Origin: Pseudomonas brassicacearum subsp. brassicacearum
GTDB taxonomy: Bacteria; Pseudomonadota; Gammaproteobacteria; Pseudomonadales; Pseudomonadaceae
Length of the DNA stretch: 64,000 bases
Assembly (NCBI RefSeq): GCF_008801605.1
Contig: NZ_VZPJ01000010.1
Location: 178,601 to 242,600, forward strand
Direction: 5' to 3'
Shown here: piece after piece, positions 28,320-35,952 of the stretch
How positions within the stretch are numbered: the stretch's first letter is position 1
Layout: the number at the start of each line of letters is the position of its first letter
Notes under the pieces: model-generated
What the model saw: the letters and a program-made list of their open reading frames with translations, nothing else
What the model was told of the DNA's origin: nothing
Database searches by the model: none
Translations under genes and position numbers: made by a program

Positions 28320-28630
28320 TGTCGTTCCTCTGCATGCCGGACGTTTGCCGCCCACTGCTGTGTTGCACAGCCTTAAGCAATTTGCAGACCAACTTTTTTC
28401 TGGCGGCCCCAGGCCCGGAAAACAAAGGGTTTGAGGGATTCAGAGGGGTTGATTGAATATGTCGAAGTCGAAAAACCGGCGGTGTCATGCCGTTAAGTGG
28501 CAAGTGTCAGCCTTTGATCGCTTCTACTGCAGCGCGGTATGGCGTAGCTTGCGCGAGCAGACTACAGAGGGTCGGATTGACCAGTCAGGCGACAGGGGGG
28601 ATTTCCCCTGCCGCCTCTCTCAGGCCTCCG
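28320..28630. other. Non-coding gap between the third glycosyltransferase gene and flgF
   Basis: No gene is supported in these 311 bp. The gap contains the flgF promoter candidate at 28376-28391 and, at 28588-28615, a strong inverted repeat (GGCGACAGGGG / CCCCTGCCGCC) just after the glycosyltransferase stop. It has no U-run and could stabilise the 3' end of the sugar operon mRNA. Confidence 0.7.
28376..28391 (-). promoter_or_regulatory. Sigma-54-like promoter of the flgF operon
   Basis: The minus strand reads TGGTCTGCAAATTGCT: GG at -24 and GC at -12 are at the right spacing, with two mismatches in the -24 half. It lies 57 bp upstream of the GTG start of flgF. Confidence 0.6.
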
Positions 28631-31600
28631 TCAGTTGGGCAGCCATCCCTGAACCCAGTGTGCCGCATAGGTATCGTCGAAGACCCAGTTAGCCAGCACT
28701 TGCTCGCGCAATCCCTCAGCTTGTTGTCGTGAGGCGTGCCGATCAGCCAGGTGCTCATTGATCGCCTCCAGCCACTGTCCTCGGCTGCCAGCGACACGCG
28801 TGATGGCGAGGTCGCCCAGATAATCGGCGGTGTCGCTGCCGATTACACTGTAGCCGCAAGCACCATACTGCAGATGATGAAGCAAGCTCGCCCCTTGGTC
28901 GTTCTTACCGAAGCCCTGTGGAGCGAGGACAATATCCAGGTTGAGGCTGGCCATGACATCGGGATTGTCGTGAACGTCATCATAAATCTCGCAGGCGAGC
29001 GCTTGCAGATACGCGGGCACATCGCCCCAGAGTACCCACTCCACTTGACCGGCCAGCGCTTGCATTAACTCGAGGATCAACGGCTGGACGAAGGGCTGCG
29101 CCGAATCGATAGCGCAGCCTATGCGAGGGATGCCAAACGTCTGGCGCACGATGGAAAGATTGCGCCATCTGTTGTCCAGGCGCGTTTCGAGAACACGAAT
29201 ATCCTGATGCAGCCCGGCACAGGCGTGGGCCATTGCAGGCGTCGCTACAACGATGCAGTCAACCAGACTTGCCGCTTGCTGCAGCGAAGTCATCCATCCT
29301 GGAACCTCTGGCGTTAGCGTATCCAGCTCAAGAACCTTGAACGCGCTGGAAAGCGTGCTGATGCTTTGCATCTGCTCCAGACGAAGCGGGTCAGCCTGAT
29401 GCTGGAAGACGATGACGTCGGGGTTGTAGCGCGCAAGCGTCGTTGCCGGTAACAGGCTGCTGCTGATGCAGCCTTCGATTTTGCCGGAGTCGCGCAAAGC
29501 CGTGAACGGCTCGACAATACGCAACCTGGCGGCTTTTGCCGACTTCGCAGGATGCACCAATACCACAGGCAGCGGCCGCCAGGACAGCGGTCGCCAGGAC
29601 AGCTCGTTGATGGCTTCCAGCTCAAAGCCGACGCCGCGCAACGACAGGTTGCTGTTGTAGGCAGGATCATTGGCCAGGACACCCAGCCATTTACTCAAGG
29701 CTTGCTCCTGTTCCAAGGCGAAGCGTTGCTGGTTGAGTGGGTCCTTGCCAACGCTTGACCAAGTCCCCTCCCCCTCATGCACGAGCACGGCATGAGGTGT
29801 CCATACATTCAGATAGCCAAGGTTCGCCACTTTCAGGCACAGGTCCAGATCGTTGCAGGTGACCTGGAACAGCGCGTCATCCATACCACCAGCTTCCAGG
29901 TAGATCGCCGTGCGGATCATCAGGCAGGCCGCACTGACCGCACTGGTATTTTGGTCGACCACCAGGCGCTGCATGTAGCCGCCGCCATTGGCAGCCTGAC
30001 CGGTAAATGGGCTGCCGGCAGGGCCACGCAAGCCGGTGATCAGGCCTGCATGCTGGACGGTGCCTGCCGGGGTAATCAGCTTGGCACCGACGATCCCCAC
30101 TTCGGGGCGCAAGGCGTGGTTGAGCAGTTCTTCCAGCCAATCCTCGTGGATGATTTCCGTATCGTTGTTCAACAACACCAGGTATTCGCCGCGCGCCTGA
30201 CTGGCCGCCAGGTTGTTCATGGCGCTGAAGTTGAATGGATAAGGGAAGCGGATGACGCGAACCTTGCCTCCCCCGATCGACTCCATCTCGCTCAGCCAGA
30301 TGAGTGCCTCTTCGGTCTCGCTGCCATTGTCGATCAGAATAATCTCGAAGTACGGATAGCGGGTTTTCGACAACAGGCTTTCCACGCAGCGCTGCAGCAG
30401 CGGTAACCGGTCCCGGGTAGGAATCAGGATCGATACCAGGGGCTGTTGGTCATGACCGTACTTGATGTGGTAATGCCGGGGCGGCTCCTGCAGGACCCTG
30501 GCGTTCGTGTAGCCGCGATTGTCCAGGTGCCGTTGCAGGGCATAGAGCTCGTCCGGGTTATCGGCAAGGGTCGGCGTGTTGCTGGCTACCAGCGGCTCGT
30601 TCAGATGGGCGATGCCGTTCATGCTCCCGGCTTCGATCAGTCGCAGGATCAAGTCCAGCTCAAGCGCCGCGGGCACCTGAGGGTCGTAACCTCCAACCTC
30701 CAGCGCCAACTCGCGACGGATCAGCCAGTGGTTGGCCATAGTCAATGGCAGGCTCAAGAGGTAGTCGAGGTTGATGCTAGGCCGGAAGACCGCTTGAGGG
30801 CCATGATCTGAGCGATACATGCCATCGCAATAGATCATCCGGCAACCGTTGGCACCCGGCAGCTCCAGGTCGAGCATCAACGTGCCGGCGGGCAAGACCT
30901 CGTCACCGGCCGTCAACAGCATGATCCAGTCGCTGTCGTCCGCCCGCAGAACTTCGTTCAGTTCGACGGCACCTGGCTGGGCGCAGGTCAGCCAGTGCAG
31001 GCTGCCGGGCAAGTTGGCCGGACTTGGCGCAGGGCTCAAGACCACCATGCGCAAGCTGATCGAGGAGCGCGATCGCCACAGCGCAAGACTTTCCACGGTA
31101 TCGCTCAAGGCATTGAAATCGCCCAGGGGATCGAGTATCAGCAGCGTCAGGCTGGTTTGTCCGCTGAGCTGCTGACGGCGCTGATCGACAAGTTGCTGCT
31201 GGATCGGCGTCAGCACTCGGTTGCGCAGCCAGTCCTTGATGGAGGGCACACGAACGTCAATGGCATGCTGTATAGCAGCCTGCTGAGTGATATCGATGAA
31301 ACGTTCCAGTTGAGGCCAGAAGGCCTTTTCAAGGTCCAGCCAGCGCCTGCGAGCTTGCATCACTGTCGCACGGGCGCGCTCCAGCCCACCTGGCTCGTCA
31401 TAAAGTGCCGAGCCCGCATCACCAAACTGCTCGATGAACGGCTGGGTCTTCACATGACCGCCGGGCATGTAGATAACCGGGCAACCACAAAGCATGGCTT
31501 CGGTACACGTTGCCGAAATTTCGTAACTGTAAAGCGTTGAAGCCGTTCGAAAAATCTGTGCCAGTTCAGCAAGGGTCTTCGGGTTATCCATGCTCAGGAC

Positions 31601-32137
31601 TTCGATATCGTCCGGCAACATCGAGTAGTCGACCTTAGACCTGTCGATGCGGTGCAGGTACAGGTAGTTGCCACTGCGCTGCACTGGCTCGGTTGGCGGT
31701 GAAAACAACTCCGAGTCGATGACCGGCAACAGGAGTAGGTTGCTGTTATCGCTGTCACCACCGAAATCCTGGGTGTAATAGAAAAACAGGTCTGATTTTT
31801 GCGCCTTGATAGCACGGCCAGTGAGGAAGCCTTCACGGTTCAGAATGTAACGGGCTACGATCGGTGCGTCTAACGGGTTACCGTCCATCACCTCGGAATA
31901 CACAGCAATGGGCGCCAAGCCTAGCGACCGGTGCTGCCGACGCACCTCGTCGGTAAGGATCGGGGTGCGCAGTTTCGGGTTGACCTGGCAGGGCGTGAGG
32001 TAGGCCTCGTAGCCGGACAGGTTCAGGACGTGGCACAGGTAGTGCAATACGCACACGCCCGAGGAGGTTTCCCGATAGTTGGGAGCACCGATGTAGTAAG
32101 GGTGACGCGGCTTGCCATGCAGGGACGGAGTGGTCAT
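28631..32137 (-). CDS. Giant glycosyltransferase of the viosamine-type sugar operon
   Basis: This is a 1,168-residue, multidomain protein. The N-terminal part (about 1-300) is GT-B-like (YYIGAPNYRETSSGVCV; CTEAMLCGCPVIYMPGG). A middle module follows (YLLRAGDRL equivalent is MLLTAGDEVLPAG; FRPSINLDYL), then a canonical GT2 domain (PLVSILIPTRDRLPLLQRCV with DxD-type LLNNDTEII near residue 657). The C-terminal GT4-like module (about 850-1168) has lost its signature: the stretch is GASLLHHLQYGACGY, with Gln where the catalytic-family Glu is expected. It overlaps the methyltransferase gene by 4 bp and is the last gene of the seven-gene operon. It is paralogous to the two glycosyltransferases at 13.2-19.8 kb and probably acts on flagellin. 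Confidence 0.8.
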   Translation of the reverse strand: MTTPSLHGKPRHPYYIGAPNYRETSSGVCVLHYLCHVLNLSGYEAYLTPCQVNPKLRTPILTDEVRRQHRSLGLAPIAVYSEVMDGNPLDAPIVARYILNREGFLTGRAIKAQKSDLFFYYTQDFGGDSDNSNLLLLPVIDSELFSPPTEPVQRSGNYLYLHRIDRSKVDYSMLPDDIEVLSMDNPKTLAELAQIFRTASTLYSYEISATCTEAMLCGCPVIYMPGGHVKTQPFIEQFGDAGSALYDEPGGLERARATVMQARRRWLDLEKAFWPQLERFIDITQQAAIQHAIDVRVPSIKDWLRNRVLTPIQQQLVDQRRQQLSGQTSLTLLILDPLGDFNALSDTVESLALWRSRSSISLRMVVLSPAPSPANLPGSLHWLTCAQPGAVELNEVLRADDSDWIMLLTAGDEVLPAGTLMLDLELPGANGCRMIYCDGMYRSDHGPQAVFRPSINLDYLLSLPLTMANHWLIRRELALEVGGYDPQVPAALELDLILRLIEAGSMNGIAHLNEPLVASNTPTLADNPDELYALQRHLDNRGYTNARVLQEPPRHYHIKYGHDQQPLVSILIPTRDRLPLLQRCVESLLSKTRYPYFEIILIDNGSETEEALIWLSEMESIGGGKVRVIRFPYPFNFSAMNNLAASQARGEYLVLLNNDTEIIHEDWLEELLNHALRPEVGIVGAKLITPAGTVQHAGLITGLRGPAGSPFTGQAANGGGYMQRLVVDQNTSAVSAACLMIRTAIYLEAGGMDDALFQVTCNDLDLCLKVANLGYLNVWTPHAVLVHEGEGTWSSVGKDPLNQQRFALEQEQALSKWLGVLANDPAYNSNLSLRGVGFELEAINELSWRPLSWRPLPVVLVHPAKSAKAARLRIVEPFTALRDSGKIEGCISSSLLPATTLARYNPDVIVFQHQADPLRLEQMQSISTLSSAFKVLELDTLTPEVPGWMTSLQQAASLVDCIVVATPAMAHACAGLHQDIRVLETRLDNRWRNLSIVRQTFGIPRIGCAIDSAQPFVQPLILELMQALAGQVEWVLWGDVPAYLQALACEIYDDVHDNPDVMASLNLDIVLAPQGFGKNDQGASLLHHLQYGACGYSVIGSDTADYLGDLAITRVAGSRGQWLEAINEHLADRHASRQQAEGLREQVLANWVFDDTYAAHWVQGWLPN

Positions 32138-32886
32138 ACGGTGGCCTTGGGGCTGGAGGGCTGCTCACAAATGACGAAGACACTGGCGCACAAGTCTGGA
32201 TAGACCATGCCTAGGGCATGGCAGGCATCCATGAAACGCTCATCGATAAGCTGGGTTTCCAGAGCCTTGTCCAGCTGGAAGTTGGCCAGCGGCTTGAAGA
32301 AGACCCCACCACGGTGGCTCACATGCCAACCGGCACTGCGTACTTCGTGATCCAGGGTATCGAGGGTGTAGGTCACTCGGTGGCCATGCAGACGCTCGCC
32401 TTCGGTCACGGCACTGTTGTGCTCGATCAAGCCCATCTTGACGGCGATCTGGCGCGAAGGTGCATTGGCGTTTGGTACGGCAATGAACAAACGCCCCCCA
32501 GGCGCGAGCCAGTTGCGCACGCGCTTGAGCACTGCCTGACGGTCGTCGAGGTGCTCCAGGGTGTGGATCAGGAAGATATTCTCGAAGCGCGGTTCCAGCT
32601 CGGCTTCTTCAAAGGTACTGCAGACGAACCTGACGCCTGAGCCGACCTTTTTACGGGTGACATCGATCAGGTCGCTGGCCGCCTCGATGACCGTCAGGTC
32701 GGCAAAGCGTTCGGCGAACAGCGTCGTAAAGGCACCTTCGAAGCAGCCCATTTCCAGGGTCGGTCCCTTCGCCAGCCAGGGGCCGAAGCTGTCCAGCATG
32801 TAGCGTCGCAGCCGCGAATCGAAATCGTAGAAGTAGCTGCGGTGAGCGTTATCCTGAAACTCTTTGTTGTAATCGCGTACGGACAT
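32134..32886 (-). CDS. Class I SAM-dependent methyltransferase
   Basis: This is a 250-residue methyltransferase (Methyltransf_11/23 fold). The SAM-binding motif I region reads TLEMGCFEGAFTTLFAERF, motif II follows at VIEAASDLID, and IFLIHTLEHLDD is the post-II region typical of small-molecule and sugar methyltransferases. The start chosen is MSVRDYNKEFQ at 32886; an upstream extension to 32967 reads through the end of the dioxygenase gene. It is 4 bp downstream of the dioxygenase gene and its stop overlaps the next start (ATGA). By context it probably O-methylates the flagellin sugar; the P. syringae flagellin sugar carries a 2-O-methyl group. Confidence 0.8.
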   Translation of the reverse strand: MSVRDYNKEFQDNAHRSYFYDFDSRLRRYMLDSFGPWLAKGPTLEMGCFEGAFTTLFAERFADLTVIEAASDLIDVTRKKVGSGVRFVCSTFEEAELEPRFENIFLIHTLEHLDDRQAVLKRVRNWLAPGGRLFIAVPNANAPSRQIAVKMGLIEHNSAVTEGERLHGHRVTYTLDTLDHEVRSAGWHVSHRGGVFFKPLANFQLDKALETQLIDERFMDACHALGMVYPDLCASVFVICEQPSSPKATV

Positions 32887-32890
32887 GGCG

Positions 32891-33670
32891 TTATTCCTGA
32901 CTTTTCCTGTAGAAACGCTGTTCTTCAGGTTGGTACCACTCGTGAAGGGTCGAGGGGGTACGGGCATACCACCCCAGCAGTTGTTGCATGCTCGGTGTTT
33001 GCGAGCGGCAGAAGTCTTCGCCGAGCGCTCGGCAATAATCGAACTGCGGTTTGAAATAGCTGCGTGTGAAGGTCAGCGTCAGGCACCGTCGTGGTAGGTC
33101 GGTACGATTGACACCGGCGGCATGCCAGATGCGCGAATCGAACAAGTAGATAGAACCAGCGCTGCCCAAGGCCTTGCGGGCCTGCTCCTCGAACACCTGA
33201 GGGTCGGGTTTGTCCGGTGCAGCGTGCGAGCCCGGCAGGAACAGGGTCGCACCGTTGTCGACAGTGAAGTCGTCGAGCAGCACCAACGCCTGGGCCATCT
33301 GCATGGACTCGGCTGACCAGGAACGCACGTCCCGGTGCACATTACGCACGTAGGCGTCGGTGCTGCTCAGGTTGTTCAGGCCGCCAAACGAATTGAGGAT
33401 CGCGGCACCGCCCAGCATGTGCCGCAGGATGTCGACGATCCCCCATTCGGCGAATCGATTGAGCAATTCAACGAAACTGGAGTCCTGCATCAGGATATGG
33501 TGCGCGGTCTGTTCGGTTCGCTGGGTAATACCGTTCTCCAGTTGCACCTGACGGCAACGGTCTATGGCGTGCCCCAAGTCTTCGCGCAGTTGGTCGAGCA
33601 GCGACCCCGTAATCAGGGAGGGCAGGCAGACGTAGCCGTTCGCTTGCAGCGCTTGCAACACCGGGTTCAT
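32891..33670 (-). CDS. Phytanoyl-CoA dioxygenase (PhyH) family protein
   Basis: This is a 259-residue Fe(II)/2-oxoglutarate-type oxygenase. The metal ligands are visible as HxD in NVHRDVRSW and the distal His in SRIWHAAGVNR, with an Arg (RRCLTLTF) suited to 2-oxoglutarate binding. The PhyH family includes hydroxylases of lipids, antibiotics and sugars. In this operon it probably hydroxylates the sugar or its acyl group. The start is at 33670 (MNPVLQALQANGY), overlapping the acetyltransferase stop by 4 bp; the frame is open further upstream but inside that gene. Confidence 0.78.
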   Translation of the reverse strand: MNPVLQALQANGYVCLPSLITGSLLDQLREDLGHAIDRCRQVQLENGITQRTEQTAHHILMQDSSFVELLNRFAEWGIVDILRHMLGGAAILNSFGGLNNLSSTDAYVRNVHRDVRSWSAESMQMAQALVLLDDFTVDNGATLFLPGSHAAPDKPDPQVFEEQARKALGSAGSIYLFDSRIWHAAGVNRTDLPRRCLTLTFTRSYFKPQFDYCRALGEDFCRSQTPSMQQLLGWYARTPSTLHEWYQPEEQRFYRKSQE

Positions 33671-34224
33671 AGGTTGTCTCCCCGCGCGGCTTGCCAGGCG
33701 CGGTACTCTTCGGCACTCACGCCCAACAGGATGCGGTCCCAACGCTGGCCCTTGCGGTAGTACCACTGGCGCTGCACACCCTCGATGACCCAAGGGGTCT
33801 TGCGCGTGTAGGTCGCCAGGGACGCCGCGTTGTACTCAATGATGGTGGTCGAGAGACGGCTCAAGCCCAGTTCGTCGAAGGCATAGCGCATCACCGCGGC
33901 AATCACGTCGGTGCCATGACCCTGGCCGCGCAGGGAGGAGTCGCCAATCATCATGCCGTGTTCGGCTGTACGGTTTTTCCAGTCGATGCTGACCAGATTC
34001 GCCGTACCGATCAGGCCATGGCCTTGGACCTCGATACCGAAGCGCTGGTTGAGCGAGTCGCTCTTCAGACCCAATAGCCACTCCCGTTGCGCTTCCCGCG
34101 AGGTAGGGAAATGCCATCCGCCCAGCAGGCTCCAGAGGGCCTCATCGTTGGACCATTGATGCAGCAGCGGCAAGTCCTCAAGCTCCAGTGCCCTGAGCAG
34201 GATGCGTTGACCTTGAATGCTCAT
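33667..34224 (-). CDS. GNAT family N-acetyltransferase (RimJ/RimL type)
   Basis: This is a 185-residue GNAT protein: IRLRALELEDLPLL-like N terminus (ILLRALELEDLPLLHQW), then the acetyl-CoA pyrophosphate loop region DSSLRGQGHGTDVI and a terminal NAASLATYTRK. In a nucleotide-sugar operon with a VioA-like aminotransferase it is a good candidate for the enzyme that acylates the 4-amino group, replacing VioB. It overlaps both neighbours by 4 bp (ATGA). Confidence 0.82.
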   Translation of the reverse strand: MSIQGQRILLRALELEDLPLLHQWSNDEALWSLLGGWHFPTSREAQREWLLGLKSDSLNQRFGIEVQGHGLIGTANLVSIDWKNRTAEHGMMIGDSSLRGQGHGTDVIAAVMRYAFDELGLSRLSTTIIEYNAASLATYTRKTPWVIEGVQRQWYYRKGQRWDRILLGVSAEEYRAWQAARGDNL

Positions 34225-35201
34225 GATTTTCCCGTGTTCTGAAGGATGACGTCGGCGAGACGATTCATGTCATCGACGTTGTATCGCTGGTCGATCGGCA
34301 GCGGCAGCAAGCATTGTGCCCAGTCCCTTTCGATGGGTGGCACAGTTGGATTGTTCAGCACTTCGCGCCAGTAGCTGGGCACATAGATATGTTGGTCCAG
34401 CAGTTGAGCGCGTAATCGGGTGGCCGTCTCGGCAGACTTGACCAGCAGCGGGTAACACAATGCGGCAACGGGCTGCACCGGCCAGATGGCGAAGCGGTTG
34501 AGGTGGTCCAGGCGTCGGCGCAGGTGCGCCAGGTTGTCTATCCTGCGCCTGGCGACTTCGTGGTAATCAATACTGTCGAGCAGACGCGCAGTGCTGGTGG
34601 CCATCGCCTTGACGCCATCGTTCTCCAGCGCCTGCTCCAATGCCTGGAACGTCGCATAGTGATGTTGCGGGGAGTCTTCAAGGCGCCCCAGCAGCGCGCC
34701 GAAACGCGCCTGCGAACGGCTGCTCCGCGCTTGCGGCAAACCAGCAGGGGCATTGGCCAGCCAGCCACCATCAGCAACGCCGACGAACTTGCGCGGGGAG
34801 TAAAGGGTTGCAATCCCGGACTGCGGCAGGGAAAACAGCGCCTGGGAATTGTCGACGATCAATTGCTTGCCGTAGCGAACAGCAAGCACCTCGCTGATGT
34901 AATCGGCTTTGAGTCCGAAATAATTGACGAACAGCAAAGCCTCATCGGCTTGCAGGGCTGGATGATCCGGCAGCTCGAGCCGCTCGGTCAGCGCATATCG
35001 CATCACTTCTATGCCGGATCCGCGCAGCACGTCCTGCATGACATCGCAGATGTAGATAGGCAGATGAACCCGGCGCAGGTTGCGCGCCAACACCAGCGCC
35101 TTGAAGGCTGAGCGGGCCGAGTTGAAGGCAATGGCCTGCGGGTAAGGATGGTGTCCCTTGCGCAGCTCCAGTTCGAAATAACCGCCGATGGCTTCAGGCA
35201 C
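34221..35201 (-). CDS. DegT/DnrJ-like PLP-fold protein of unusual type
   Basis: This is a 326-residue protein that resembles sugar aminotransferases of the DegT/DnrJ/EryC1 fold but is distant. IVDNSQALFS stands where DxAHA-type active-site residues are, and YSPRKFVGVADGGW fits the position of the PLP-binding Lys. It is shorter than VioA and lacks the usual substrate loop. It may be an active aminotransferase on an unusual substrate or a catalytically altered paralogue. The start is GTG at 35201, with AAGGAG/GGAGAG upstream; a TTG at 35207 is also open. It overlaps the WbqC-like gene by 8 bp. Confidence 0.65.
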   Translation of the reverse strand: MPEAIGGYFELELRKGHHPYPQAIAFNSARSAFKALVLARNLRRVHLPIYICDVMQDVLRGSGIEVMRYALTERLELPDHPALQADEALLFVNYFGLKADYISEVLAVRYGKQLIVDNSQALFSLPQSGIATLYSPRKFVGVADGGWLANAPAGLPQARSSRSQARFGALLGRLEDSPQHHYATFQALEQALENDGVKAMATSTARLLDSIDYHEVARRRIDNLAHLRRRLDHLNRFAIWPVQPVAALCYPLLVKSAETATRLRAQLLDQHIYVPSYWREVLNNPTVPPIERDWAQCLLPLPIDQRYNVDDMNRLADVILQNTGKS

Positions 35202-35952
35202 GGACAATCTCTCCTTGTTTTGCCCACGCCCCCACGACCTGCGCGTCGTTGTACATCAAGGCGTCGAGAATCGACAGGCCGGGCACGAAGGGCTGTTCAC
35301 CATCCCCCTGTCGGTAGTCGGGCAAGGTGGCCTTGAGCAACTCCAGGCAGATACCGGCCTGTTGGAATGCCTCGGCCTGGTAAAGATGAGCGCCGTTGAA
35401 GGGGTTGAGGTAGCGGGTGCCAGCGCAAGCCTGGACCACTTCGAGTACCCGGCCCTGGGCTCGACTGTCACTGCAGATCGACAGATCGCTGGAACGGATG
35501 ATCGGCGTTTGCAGCCCGATCAGGGAGCAGCAGGCCCGCAGAATCCGTTCGTTGAGCTCAGCGATACTCGAAGCAGGCTCGACCAGCAGTGCCTCAAGCC
35601 ACGCAAGCATGCGCGGCGCGTGGGGCGCACGGCGATAGGCGAAGCTCAACTTGTTAAGGATATCGCCAGGGTCGAACGTCTCGGCAATACGTTTTTCCAT
35701 GATCTGCTCAGTGTGACTACCCTTGGTCAGTGACACCCGGAACCACTTCGGCTCCTGTCCCAGCAGATAGCGGTTGCGTTCAATCCAGCCGTTCTTGATG
35801 AACTGCACATTGTCGTAGATGACAAAACAGTCGACAGCAGCGATCAACTGAAAATAACCCAGATAGGGCAGCAAGTAAGGTTGCATGAGTGCAATGCGGC
35901 GCTGCTGGTCAGTTGCCGGGGCACACACCTTCAAGGTGAGGGCCTGGCTCAT
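35194..35952 (-). CDS. WbqC family protein
   Basis: This is a 252-residue protein with the WbqC-family N-terminal motif (IALMQPYLLPYLGYFQLI, then DCFVIYDNVQFIKNGWIERN). The family is found in O-antigen and surface-polysaccharide clusters; its reaction is not firmly established. The start is MSQALTLK at 35952, overlapping the aminotransferase stop by 4 bp; the frame is open to 36114 inside that gene. The later region includes LNPFNGAHLYQAEAFQQAGI, also typical of the family. Confidence 0.8.
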   Translation of the reverse strand: MSQALTLKVCAPATDQQRRIALMQPYLLPYLGYFQLIAAVDCFVIYDNVQFIKNGWIERNRYLLGQEPKWFRVSLTKGSHTEQIMEKRIAETFDPGDILNKLSFAYRRAPHAPRMLAWLEALLVEPASSIAELNERILRACCSLIGLQTPIIRSSDLSICSDSRAQGRVLEVVQACAGTRYLNPFNGAHLYQAEAFQQAGICLELLKATLPDYRQGDGEQPFVPGLSILDALMYNDAQVVGAWAKQGEIVRA

